A stretch of DNA of 57,467 nucleotides from Oscillospiraceae bacterium (GTDB lineage Bacteria; Bacillota; Clostridia; Oscillospirales; CAG-272): positions 1 to 57,467 of the forward strand of contig SVSB01000011.1 in assembly GCA_015064505.1 (NCBI GenBank), in the 5' to 3' direction. The notes beneath the pieces are model-generated. The model was not told the DNA's origin. It saw only the letters and a list, made by a program, of their open reading frames with translations, and made no database searches. This document shows positions 6,911-19,817 of the stretch, in pieces. Position 1 is the first letter of the stretch. Each line of letters begins with the position of its first letter. Both the position numbers and the translations under genes were made by a program.

Positions 6911-8569
6911 ATGAACGCACGGTATTCCGATATATACGAGGGAAACGAGCCGTATCTGTTTATCAGCTATTCCCACAGAGACGGGCAATGTCTTGAGACC
7001 GTTAAGCGGATCCTCGAGGATAATAGCATACGCTACTGGTACGATAACGGCCTGCACTCAGGCGACGATTGGAATATGGTCATCGCTCGTAGACTGAAGG
7101 ATGCAGCTGCTTGCCTTTTGCTGCTTTCTCCCAATTCGGCAGGCTCCGAATACGTGAAAAACGAGCTGAATTTTGCAATAAATCACGGCATACCCATACA
7201 TACCCTCCTCGTAAGACCGTTCGTTATGCCTTTGGATATCGAGATGATGACGGGCAGAATACAGATGGTCGAGATGCAGGGAGCTTACGAGGAAAAGCTT
7301 ATAAAGGCTTTGCCGCCTGAGGTCTTTGCGGGCAGAGAGACTGCAAGCAGCGAGAAGGACGAGCTCTCGCATCCGCTTTTTGAACCCGTGGAGCTTATAG
7401 CCGACAGGCAGGGCACGAGAACCTATCTTGGCAGACACAAGCTGCTTTCGTATAAATGCGCAATAGCCGAGGACGTGCTGAAGGACGACGAGGTTGCAGA
7501 TATAGGTGACCGCCTTAAGACCGCAAGCAGGATACTTCACCCGCTTTTCCCACGTATAGTTGATTATACCTTAAGCGGGCGCCGTCTCACCGTGTTCCGC
7601 GAGCACCTGGGCGGGGATTTCCTTGATAATTGGCTTGAGGGCAATCAGCTTACGGAGGAGGAGATCGTTGCCATCATCACGGATGTGGTACGGGGACTTG
7701 AAGATCTTTACGGAATGGGACTTGCCGTAAGGGATTTTCCCCGCGGAAGCATGGTGATCACCGGGGATCGCAAGCTGAAAATGACGAGGATATATAATCC
7801 TTATTACGGATTTGTGAAATTCCGTGAGGAGACGAAGCGGTATTATTTTGAAAAAGAGCTTCAGGAGATCTCCATACTGCTTGCAAGCCTTTGCCTCGGC
7901 AAGGAGCCCTATATGCCCATCAGGATAATTGAGGAAAAAAGGTTTACCAAGCGATTCCTTCTTAAGATAAATACGGTCATCCAAAAATGCGCAAAGGAAA
8001 ACGGCAGACCTGTATACGGCAGCTTTGCGGAGCTTTTGGGCGATCTTGGTACGCCGGCGTGTACCGGTAAGGATAAAAGCTTTCTTAAGGCAAGGGCAAA
8101 AAAGCTTTGTGAGTACGATAAGGCGAGGGAAGAGAGAACGAACAGCTTCGTTGCCACCGACCGTCAGCCGCAACCGGTCGTCGGGTACGGAAGTCTGGAG
8201 GAAAAGTTCGGGTTTGACGGAACCGTTCTGCTGTCGGAGCCTTCGGATGAGGAAAAGCTTGATTTCAGCATTATGATGTGTTCTACGGGTCAGGTGCTTA
8301 ATTTCGGAAAAAGCGAGATCATCATTGGCAAGGATTCCCGTTGTGATATGGTGTGGTCACAGCCGTACGTAAGCAGAGCCCATTTAAAGCTGCGTAAAAA
8401 TCCCGATGAGAGCTACAGTGTTACGGATCTTGGATCAACGAACGGAACATACGTTATCGACGTTGGCCTTGGGGAGCCTGATTGGGTCCGCGTGCCGAGC
8501 GGGGAAGAAAAGACGGTTTATAAGGGCGCAAAAATAAGAGTTGGGTCTTCGGAAATACAGATACTGTAA
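6911..8569 (+). CDS. TIR - pseudokinase - FHA multidomain protein
   Basis: 552 residues in three parts. Residues 13-125 are a TIR_2-type domain (YLFISYSHRDG, then LLLLSPNSAGSEYVKNEL); E85 falls where TIR NADases have their catalytic glutamate. Residues 155-380 resemble a protein-kinase fold, but the key positions are lost: CAIA (183-186) replaces the VAIK lysine, VRD (273-275) replaces HRD, and TRI (292-294) sits where DFG is expected. Residues 460-552 are an FHA domain with a VSRAH block (488-491) and GSTNGT (508-513), able to bind phosphothreonine. No signal peptide or membrane segment. It begins a two-gene unit with a lipoprotein 11 bases downstream. Likely a phospho-dependent signalling or defence sensor; NAD cleavage is inference. 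Confidence 0.85.
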   Translation: MNARYSDIYEGNEPYLFISYSHRDGQCLETVKRILEDNSIRYWYDNGLHSGDDWNMVIARRLKDAAACLLLLSPNSAGSEYVKNELNFAINHGIPIHTLLVRPFVMPLDIEMMTGRIQMVEMQGAYEEKLIKALPPEVFAGRETASSEKDELSHPLFEPVELIADRQGTRTYLGRHKLLSYKCAIAEDVLKDDEVADIGDRLKTASRILHPLFPRIVDYTLSGRRLTVFREHLGGDFLDNWLEGNQLTEEEIVAIITDVVRGLEDLYGMGLAVRDFPRGSMVITGDRKLKMTRIYNPYYGFVKFREETKRYYFEKELQEISILLASLCLGKEPYMPIRIIEEKRFTKRFLLKINTVIQKCAKENGRPVYGSFAELLGDLGTPACTGKDKSFLKARAKKLCEYDKAREERTNSFVATDRQPQPVVGYGSLEEKFGFDGTVLLSEPSDEEKLDFSIMMCSTGQVLNFGKSEIIIGKDSRCDMVWSQPYVSRAHLKLRKNPDESYSVTDLGSTNGTYVIDVGLGEPDWVRVPSGEEKTVYKGAKIRVGSSEIQIL

Positions 8570-8580
8570 AAGAGGTTGTT

Positions 8581-9873
8581 ATGCTAAAAAGGGCAAGACT
8601 GATATTGCTGTTTTTTTCTTGCTTTGCGTGTGGTCTTTCTCTTGTGGCGTGCCATAACGGTGCTTATCTCGCGGGTACGGAAGCATCGGAGACGGAAGGG
8701 ATTACCGTTCCTCATATGACGGAACAGCTTACCGATTCACCATCCACGGATTCGTGCGTGCCCGCGGAGGAGTATACGGTTACGGTGGCATCCTCCGGAG
8801 ATAATTGGTGGGGGATGGGCGTACAGTACCCGAGATTGCTTATTTTGAGCAATTCTCAAAGCGGGGAAAACGGCACTATACTCCTGACCTTCGAAAAGCT
8901 TACGTCGGGGCTTGAACGGGAAAGACCCGGATACCCCGTTTACCGCAGCACGGACGAGGGAAAAAGCTGGAAGCTTGTGACCACGGTGCGCGATAATTCC
9001 TCTCTGCAAAGCGAGTGGAATCCGTTTTTGTTTGAGCTTTCAAGGCCTCTTGGCAATTATCCCGCAGGCACGGTGCTTCTTGCGGCTTGTTCCGTGGACG
9101 GTGCTCACAGCACAGCTTCCGCCATCCGCCTTTACGCAAGCACGGACGGGGGCAGAAGCTTCGGCGCGCCCGTGACCGTTGCAACGGGCGGTGGACTTGA
9201 AAACGGCGTTTGGGAGCCATTTCTTTTACAACTTGACGACGGAAGGCTCGTTTGCTTTTATTCGGATGATACGGGAGATGAGTACGCACAAAGGATAGTG
9301 TACAGATTATCCGAGGATGGCGTTACCTTCGGGGAAACCGTGGAGGTTGTGGCGTCAAAATTCAAAAGGGAAAGACCCGGTATGCCCGTTGTGACCCGCC
9401 TTGGCGACGGAAGCTACTTTATGGTATATGAGGTAGTGGATCACCGCCTGCTTGAGGGAAATCCCGTGATGTACCGCACGTCAAAAGACGGAATCCATTG
9501 GGGGGACCCTGCTGATATCGGAACGCCCATAGAAAGCGTTGACGGCAAGGCTCTCGGATCGGCGCCGTACGCCGCATGGACTCCCGCGGGGGGAGAGCTT
9601 GGAACCATAACGGTCAGCGGTACCTTCATGCGTAAAGGAAAAAGCACCACGGGTACGGATATTTTTATCAGCAGGGATATGGGAAAAACCTGGACTACGG
9701 TTTCCCATCCCATCCCCTATAACAGCAGCGTGGATCATTGCGGATACAGTAATTCGATGATGTTTTCATCGGACGGAGCGATTATGTACGCAGTGAACAA
9801 TCCGCAAAAGAAGGATGGAAGCAAGGGGAATATCGTTTTTGCGAGAGCGGACACCACTTTGTACTTAAAATGA
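8581..9873 (+). CDS. Sialidase-superfamily lipoprotein (Asp-box beta-propeller)
   Basis: 430 residues. A lipoprotein signal peptide ends in SLVAC (C24). A short Ser/Thr-rich linker precedes a beta-propeller with repeated Asp-box-like turns: STDEGKSW, STDGGRSF, LSEDGVTF, TSKDGIHW and SRDMGKTW. This is the signature of sialidase-superfamily (BNR) proteins, which include exo-sialidases and other glycan hydrolases. The protein should sit on the outer face of the membrane. The start is 11 bases after the TIR-FHA gene with GAGG between, so the two are co-transcribed, an odd pair of one cytoplasmic signalling protein and one surface glycan-active protein. Substrate unknown. Confidence 0.8.
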   Translation: MLKRARLILLFFSCFACGLSLVACHNGAYLAGTEASETEGITVPHMTEQLTDSPSTDSCVPAEEYTVTVASSGDNWWGMGVQYPRLLILSNSQSGENGTILLTFEKLTSGLERERPGYPVYRSTDEGKSWKLVTTVRDNSSLQSEWNPFLFELSRPLGNYPAGTVLLAACSVDGAHSTASAIRLYASTDGGRSFGAPVTVATGGGLENGVWEPFLLQLDDGRLVCFYSDDTGDEYAQRIVYRLSEDGVTFGETVEVVASKFKRERPGMPVVTRLGDGSYFMVYEVVDHRLLEGNPVMYRTSKDGIHWGDPADIGTPIESVDGKALGSAPYAAWTPAGGELGTITVSGTFMRKGKSTTGTDIFISRDMGKTWTTVSHPIPYNSSVDHCGYSNSMMFSSDGAIMYAVNNPQKKDGSKGNIVFARADTTLYLK

Positions 9874-9924
9874 CCTGAACGCGGGGCGCTTTGCAGGAAC
9901 GGCAATCAAAATTTGCAAAAATTA

Positions 9925-9953
9925 TTGACTTTGACTTAAAAATATGGTATGCT
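9925..9953 (+). promoter_or_regulatory. Promoter of the atp operon
   Basis: TTGACT (9925-9930), 17 bases, TATGCT (9948-9953). Transcription would start near 9960, giving a leader of about 75 bases before the first gene. Confidence 0.75.
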
Positions 9954-9976
9954 CATCTTTGTACGAATTAACGGAA

Positions 9977-10022
9977 GGAGCCAGCTGTCTGTAGGGGGAG
10001 TTGGCTCCCGTTTGCTTTTTTT
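9977..10022 (+). terminator. Terminator-like hairpin inside the atp leader
   Basis: GGAGCCAGCT pairs with AGTTGGCTCC (one G-T wobble) and is followed by a T-rich tract ending in eight T, with the ribosome site TTGGAG directly after. It sits between the promoter and the first atp gene, so it can act as an attenuator. Confidence 0.7.
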
Positions 10023-10033
10023 GGAGAATGCGG

Positions 10034-10423
10034 ATGAAAAAGATAGATGCCGTGGTTTTAAAGGAAACGAAATACATTGCAGCCTGGTGCCTGATATTCA
10101 GCATTTTGATGCAAGCCGTATTTCTCGTTGTCTCAAAATGGAATTATACGGTGCTTCTCGGTAATCTGCTTGGCTGCGTTACTGCCGTGCTGAACTTTTT
10201 CCTTATGGGACTTACGGTGCAAAGCGCCGTTCTTAAAGAGGAGAAGGAAGCAAAGACCGCAATGAAGGTATCCCAGCTTTACAGAAATATGTTGGTGCTT
10301 ATCATTGTGGTTGTGGGAATACTAATACCGTGCTTTAATACCGTATCGGTTATCGTGCCCATCTTTTTTCCCCGTATTGCTATCGCTCTGCGCCCGCTTT
10401 TTGATAAAAGCCTGCGCTCTTAA
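10034..10423 (+). CDS. atpI: ATP synthase subunit I-like membrane protein
   Basis: 129 residues with four predicted membrane helices and a conserved position as first gene of the F-ATPase operon. AtpI-type proteins assist assembly of the c-ring and ion loading. GGAG at 10023-10026 lies 7 bases before the ATG at 10034; an in-frame ATG at 10028 is too close to it. Sequence conservation in this family is low, so the call rests on length, topology and context. It is followed by atpB after 17 bases. Confidence 0.8.
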   Translation: MKKIDAVVLKETKYIAAWCLIFSILMQAVFLVVSKWNYTVLLGNLLGCVTAVLNFFLMGLTVQSAVLKEEKEAKTAMKVSQLYRNMLVLIIVVVGILIPCFNTVSVIVPIFFPRIAIALRPLFDKSLRS

Positions 10424-10440
10424 TTATCGGAGGTGAATTT

Positions 10441-11645
<1,205 letters not shown>

Positions 11646-11662
11646 GACAAAGAGGTTAGCTT

Positions 11663-12155
11663 ATGCAGAATTTGGACGTCATTTCTGTCAATTTGTGGCA
11701 GATACTGATATCTCTCGGCAATCTCTGTATTCTCTTCTTTATAATGAAGCGGTTTCTCTACAAGCCCGTCAGAAATATTCTTGCCAAAAGGCAAAGCGAG
11801 CTTGAGGAGCACTATACCGCCGCAGAGAAAGCAGAGGCAGACGCCTTTGCCGACCGCGCGGTATGGGAAGAGAAGCTTGCGGGTGCCGATGCCGAAGCGG
11901 ACGCTATCATAAAGAAGGCGTCCGATAACGCTTCCTTCCGCGGCGAGCAGATCGTTGCAAACGCCAAGGAGCAGGCAGAAAGCATACTTCGCGTTGCAAA
12001 GACCGAAGCGGAGCTTGAGCGCAAGAAGGCCGTTGAAGGTATCAAGCGCGAGATCGTTGAGGTCAGCGGCGCTCTCACGGAAAAGATGCTTGAGCGCGAG
12101 ATCAAAACAGAGGATCACAGAGCGCTTATCGATTCCTTTATAGAGGATATAGGGG

Positions 12156-12169
<14 letters not shown>
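11663..12169 (+). CDS. atpF: F-type ATP synthase subunit b
   Basis: 168 residues. One N-terminal membrane helix (residues about 10-28) is followed by a long charged, Ala/Glu/Lys-rich coiled coil that forms the peripheral stalk joining subunit a to the F1 head. There is a single b gene rather than b and b'. AGAGGTTAGCTT precedes the ATG. The 3' end overlaps atpH by 14 bases, which suggests translational coupling. Confidence 0.95.
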
Positions 12170-14182
<2,013 letters not shown>

Positions 14183-14185
14183 CCT

Positions 14186-16684
<2,499 letters not shown>

Positions 16685-16757
16685 TACGGCATAAAACTTA
16701 AAAACGCGCAGAGCGGTTTCTCTGTTGTCCTTAACGGAGAAATCGTAGGTACAAAAT

Positions 16758-16793
16758 ATCGGCAGAGGGTTTGTTTCCTCTGCCGATTTGTGT
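16758..16793 (+). terminator. Terminator after the atp operon
   Basis: An 11-bp perfect stem (ATCGGCAGAGG with its complement) around GTTTGTTT, followed by a weak T-rich tail. A second weaker stem (CGGTTTCTC with GAGAAATCG) lies just upstream at about 16711-16745. Confidence 0.75.
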
Positions 16794-16814
16794 TATAATG
16801 AGGCTAACGAAAAA

Positions 16815-16861
16815 GCCTCTCCCTTTGGGAGAGGTGGCGGCGAAGCTGACGGAGAGGGCAA
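16815..16861 (+). repeat. Left inverted end of the DUF559 element
   Basis: An 8-bp palindrome with a TTT loop, then GTGG, an imperfect hairpin and GGAGAGGGCAA. The GGAGAGGG also sits at ribosome-site distance from the ATG at 16863. Confidence 0.75.
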
Positions 16862-16862
16862 A

Positions 16863-17240
16863 ATGGAGCAAGAACCATTAAAGAAAAATAATGAGTTGTT
16901 GAATGTCGCAAGAATTTTACGCCGTAACATGACTCGGAACGAAAAGCATTTATGGTATGATTTTTTGCGGTATTATCCGATAAAGATATACAAGCAACGG
17001 ATCATAGATAATTATATTGCAGACTTCTATTGTCATAGTGCTCGTCTCGTGATAGAGCTTGACGGTTCACAACACTATACAAATCAAGGCAAAGCACACG
17101 ACGCGGCAAGAACTGAAATCCTTGAGAAATACGGAATTTATGTTTTGCGCTTTTCCAACAAAGACATAGATGAAAATTTTGACGGTGTTTGCCGAATGAT
17201 TGATAGAGTAATCAATGAGAGAATAGAAAGCTTGCTGTAA
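16863..17240 (+). CDS. DUF559 endonuclease-like protein (Vsr/restriction-endonuclease fold)
   Basis: 125 residues. The core follows the DUF559 pattern: RRNMTRNEKHLWYDFLR, KQRIIDNYIADFYC with the metal-binding Asp, LVIELDGSQHY with the second acidic residue, and VLRFSNKDI. The fold is related to very-short-patch-repair endonucleases; cellular substrates are not settled. The start at 16863 uses GGAGAGGG contributed by the left terminal repeat; upstream in-frame codons lie inside the repeat. Base composition is more A+T-rich than the atp operon, in line with transfer. The stop is one base before the right repeat, so the repeats frame this gene exactly. Confidence 0.85.
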   Translation: MEQEPLKKNNELLNVARILRRNMTRNEKHLWYDFLRYYPIKIYKQRIIDNYIADFYCHSARLVIELDGSQHYTNQGKAHDAARTEILEKYGIYVLRFSNKDIDENFDGVCRMIDRVINERIESLL

Positions 17241-17241
17241 A

Positions 17242-17287
17242 TTGCCCTCTCACCCGCTATCGCGGGAGCTCTCCCAAAGGGAGAGCC
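17242..17287 (-). repeat. Right inverted end of the DUF559 element
   Basis: Inverted match to the left end, with CCCGC-TATC-GCGGG as inner hairpin and a GCTCTCCC palindrome with AAA loop as terminal hairpin. Confidence 0.75.
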
Positions 17288-17396
17288 TTTGGATGTGCGC
17301 AACTATAGGGGCATGGGCTTTGCCCTATGCCTTTGTAATATAAAGGCGAAACTGGCGATAAAACAGAACGATAAATAAGAATTTGCGGTGGTAAGT

Positions 17397-17861
17397 ATGG
17401 AATTAACAACAGAGAGATGCATTATTCGCAATATGAAGATGAAAGATGCTGATGATTTGTATCAAGTGCTTTCAGATGCAAGTGTTATGATGTATATTGA
17501 ACAGGTCTTTGACATAGAGAAGACAAGGTGTTTTATTCAATCGGCAGGACTGTGCGAACCACCATTGGTTTATGCGATTGTATGGAAAATGACGGGCGAA
17601 GTCATTGGACACGCAATTTTTCATTCCTATGAGAAAAACGACTATGAGATTGGCTGGGTCTTAAATAAAAATTACTGGGGAATTGGAATTGCGGATGAAG
17701 TTACAAGAGAACTGATAAAATGCGCAAGATATTTGGGTATTGAAAGCTGCGTCATTGAATGTGATGAAAGACAAATCGCAAGCAAAAAGATTGCAATCAA
17801 AAATGGATTTGCATACGAGGATAAATCAGACAACCTTGAACGATATCGATTAGTGCTGTAA
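17397..17861 (+). CDS. GNAT-family N-acetyltransferase (RimJ/RimL-like)
   Basis: 154 residues. The N-terminus TTERCIIRNMKMKDADDLYQ and the acetyl-CoA region, DYEIGWVLNKNYWGIGIADE followed by GIESCVIECDE and ASKKIAIKNGF, match the acetyltransferase_3 branch that modifies protein N-termini, amino acids or small amines. GGTGG lies a few bases before the ATG. It is clearly richer in A+T than the flanking genes, suggesting acquisition together with, or next to, the DUF559 element. Substrate unknown. Confidence 0.88.
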   Translation: MELTTERCIIRNMKMKDADDLYQVLSDASVMMYIEQVFDIEKTRCFIQSAGLCEPPLVYAIVWKMTGEVIGHAIFHSYEKNDYEIGWVLNKNYWGIGIADEVTRELIKCARYLGIESCVIECDERQIASKKIAIKNGFAYEDKSDNLERYRLVL

Positions 17862-17896
17862 TCGGCAAATTCCAATTTGTCGAACGGAACAAGAAG

Positions 17897-17942
17897 AACC
17901 CCGACAGAAATCCAAAAATCTGTCGGGGTTAATTATTTTTTT
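17897..17942 (+). terminator. Intrinsic terminator after the acetyltransferase
   Basis: AACCCCGACAGA pairs perfectly with TCTGTCGGGGTT around a 10-base A-rich loop, followed by AATTATTTTTTT. Confidence 0.9.
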
Positions 17943-17963
17943 ACTTCATAACATTTTTCATCC

Positions 17964-18010
17964 GTAGGGGAGACCTGCGGTCTCCCGCGGGCGAACACAG
18001 TTCGCCGCTA
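17964..18010. repeat. Tandem triloop-hairpin repeat (REP-like)
   Basis: Two adjacent perfect hairpins: GGGAGACC-TGC-GGTCTCCC (17968-17986) and GGCGAAC-ACA-GTTCGCC (17990-18006), beginning with GTAGG and ending CGCTAC. Compact twin hairpins with three-base loops resemble REP/BIME units. Other palindromic units with GTAGGG ends occur at 51799-51962 and 57442. Confidence 0.7.
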
Positions 18011-18096
18011 CCGTGGTGTTAGATAAATGTTTCGTGATTTCTCCGCTAAGAACATCACGCATTCCGGTGAGAAGCTTTTTGTTTACAGAATGTTAA

Positions 18097-18125
18097 TTGA
18101 CAATATAGGGAGCGTATAGTAGAAT
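18097..18125 (+). promoter_or_regulatory. Promoter for the lipase-like gene
   Basis: TTGACA (18097-18102), 17 bases, TAGAAT (18120-18125), 30 bases before the start codon. Confidence 0.7.
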
Positions 18126-18155
18126 AAAAACGGAAAACAACTCTGAGGTGCGGCT

Positions 18156-19484
18156 ATGAAAAAGACGTTTTCGGTAAAAAACATACTGCTTTCGTTATCG
18201 TTTGCCCTTTGCGCAAACTGTTATCTGCTCGTAAGCACAAGGCTTTGGCTGCTTTGGGTGCTTGTGCCGCTGTTTTTGGCGCTTAATATTTTCATCGGAC
18301 CCCTGAAAAGGGAAGTACCCGGTTGGAGAATGCGCGTAGGCGGTCACGGCCTTTATATGCTCATTGCGTTTCTTCCCGCCGCGTGCATTTCCGTAATTTA
18401 TCATGCGGTGCTGTTTTTTAGCTCCCTTGGCGGGGAGATGTGGCACGTGCTTTGGAGCGCTCTTGTGTGTATCGGCGTGCTTGCGGTGGTGTTCTGGAAC
18501 GGTATCGTTTGCGTATATTGTACCTCCGTGCGCCTTGGCATAAAGCTGCGCGTTATCGGTGCTCTCTGCGGTATGATATTCCCCGTGAATCTTATAATCC
18601 TCGGCAAAATAATAAACGCAGTGGACGGGGAGCTGGAGTTTGAAAAGAAATGCGTTGCAAGAGATAAAGCAAGAAGTCACCTTGCGGTATGCAGTACGAA
18701 ATACCCGCTTTTGCTTGTGCACGGCGTGTTTTTCCGCGATTTCAAGCATTTTAATTATTGGGGCAGAGTTCCGTCCTCTCTGGAGCGCAACGGCGCAAGG
18801 GTGTTCTACGGTAATCATCAATCCGCGCTTACCGTTGCGGAAAGCGCCGCAGAGCTCACGGAACGCGTCAAGAGAATCGTGAAGGAAACGGGCTGTGAAA
18901 AGGTTAATATCATCGCTCACTCAAAGGGCGGACTTGATTGCAGATACGCACTTTCAGAGCTTGATATGCTGCCGTACGTTGCCTCCCTCACTACCGTAAA
19001 TACCCCTCACAGAGGATGTATATACGCAGAAAAGCTTCTTAAATACGCCCCCGAAAAGTTCAAGAATAAAATTGCAAATACCTATAACGCCGCCCTGCGT
19101 AAGCTTGGCGACGAGAATCCCGATTTTCTGAAGGCGGTGGGGGATCTCACCTTCTCTGCCTGCGAGGAGCGCAACAAGCTGTTAAAGGATCCCGAGGGCA
19201 TCTTTACCCGCAGCATCGGCTCCGTGGTGGGGAAGGCAAAGAACAGCCATTTCCCGCTGAATCTTTCCTACGGACTCGTTAAGCAGTTTGACGGCAGAAA
19301 CGACGGTCTCGTGGGAGAAAATTCCTTTCAGTGGGGAAGTAATTATCTGCTGCTTGAGCCTGCGGGTAAAAACGGCATAAGCCATATGGACGTGATCGAT
19401 CTTTCCCGCCAGGATATTGAGGGCTTCGACGTGCGTGAGTTTTACGTTGAGCTTGTAAACGACCTGAAAAACAGAGGACTTTAA
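18156..19484 (+). CDS. Membrane-anchored lipase/esterase (alpha/beta-hydrolase)
   Basis: 442 residues. The first 160 or so contain about five hydrophobic helices, so the enzyme is held in the membrane. The hydrolase domain starts at PLLLVHGVFF (oxyanion-hole HG near residue 189), with the nucleophile elbow AHSKGG (S256), then VNTPHRG, GRNDGLV (likely acidic residue) and GISHMDVID (likely catalytic His). This follows the triacylglycerol lipase/LipA pattern. The substrate could be a lipid ester or a cell-surface acyl group. A ribosome site (GAGGTG) precedes the ATG. It has its own promoter and appears monocistronic. Confidence 0.88.
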   Translation: MKKTFSVKNILLSLSFALCANCYLLVSTRLWLLWVLVPLFLALNIFIGPLKREVPGWRMRVGGHGLYMLIAFLPAACISVIYHAVLFFSSLGGEMWHVLWSALVCIGVLAVVFWNGIVCVYCTSVRLGIKLRVIGALCGMIFPVNLIILGKIINAVDGELEFEKKCVARDKARSHLAVCSTKYPLLLVHGVFFRDFKHFNYWGRVPSSLERNGARVFYGNHQSALTVAESAAELTERVKRIVKETGCEKVNIIAHSKGGLDCRYALSELDMLPYVASLTTVNTPHRGCIYAEKLLKYAPEKFKNKIANTYNAALRKLGDENPDFLKAVGDLTFSACEERNKLLKDPEGIFTRSIGSVVGKAKNSHFPLNLSYGLVKQFDGRNDGLVGENSFQWGSNYLLLEPAGKNGISHMDVIDLSRQDIEGFDVREFYVELVNDLKNRGL

Positions 19485-19511
19485 AAAGTCTGAAAAATTC
19501 CGAAGAAACGG

Positions 19512-19540
19512 TTGACAAATTCCGGATTATCGTATATACT
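19512..19540 (+). promoter_or_regulatory. Near-consensus promoter for the 39-residue peptide
   Basis: TTGACA (19512-19517), 17 bases, TATACT (19535-19540). Operator-like palindromes begin 8 bases downstream. Confidence 0.85.
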
Positions 19541-19547
19541 GTAGTTA

Positions 19548-19613
19548 GTTAGCAGACGCTAACCGAGTTGGCATCTGCTAAACTTAAACCATTGAGTTAG
19601 CAACCGCTAACTC
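19548..19613. promoter_or_regulatory. Three operator-like palindromes GTTAGC-N4-GCTAAC
   Basis: Site 1 (19548-19563) is GTTAGC-AGAC-GCTAAC; site 2 (19567-19582) is a degenerate GTTGGC-ATCT-GCTAAA; site 3 (19594-19613) is GAGTTAGC-AACC-GCTAACTC. They lie from just after the -10 through the leader, as expected for a repressor roadblock. The half-site resembles those of DtxR/MntR-type metal regulators and some TetR regulators; which one acts here is not known. No regulator gene is adjacent. Confidence 0.75.
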
Positions 19614-19647
19614 AAAAATACAATAAAACTTCGCAAAGGAGAAGGTT

Positions 19648-19767
19648 ATGGAATATTTGATGCATACCGTTGTAACGCTTTTGACCACGGGCGGACTCAT
19701 AACGCTTTTCGCGGTTGTGGAGAGTGCCTGCAAGGGATATTTAAACGGATCTTCCGTAGGGAAGTGA
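19648..19767 (+). CDS. 39-residue membrane peptide under operator control
   Basis: A short gene of 39 codons, MEYLMHTVVTLLTTGG then LITLFAVVESACKG and a polar tail ending SSVGK. AAAGGAGAAGG is ideally spaced before the ATG. One hydrophobic helix (about residues 6-24) predicts a single-pass membrane peptide with one Cys after the helix. It has its own promoter, three palindromic operators and a perfect terminator, which is the full apparatus of a regulated small gene. The family is not recognised; it could be an accessory to a metal transporter or a stress peptide, but nothing nearby shows this. Confidence 0.7.
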   Translation: MEYLMHTVVTLLTTGGLITLFAVVESACKGYLNGSSVGK

Positions 19768-19771
19768 CGTG

Positions 19772-19816
19772 AAAAAAGCGGCTGTAAGACCTTGGTCTTA
19801 CAGCCGCCGTTTTTTA
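19772..19816. terminator. Bidirectional terminator
   Basis: A perfect 14-bp stem (GCGGCTGTAAGACC) with a TT loop, A-run before and T-run after, between the small peptide gene and the convergent beta-helix gene. Confidence 0.92.
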
Positions 19817-19817
19817 T

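Larger units (their letters stand above)
16815..17287. mobile_element. Repeat-bounded element carrying a DUF559 gene
   Basis: The left end (16815-16861) and right end (17242-17287) are inverted copies of one structure: a perfect terminal palindrome (CCTCTCCC-TTT-GGGAGAGG left, GCTCTCCC-AAA-GGGAGAGC right), a variable inner hairpin, then GAGAGGGCAA. The single gene between them fills the interior. This looks like a small non-autonomous or domesticated mobile unit. No transposase is present and target duplications are not clear. Confidence 0.7.

Noticed and set aside
16685-16757. C-terminal helices of epsilon displaced by a frameshift
   Set aside because: No frame after 16684 encodes a helical, charged continuation; the sequence forms terminator-like hairpins instead.
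17296-17396. Small RNA or promoter element before the acetyltransferase
   Set aside because: One short imperfect stem is present but there is no T-run or clear promoter hexamers.
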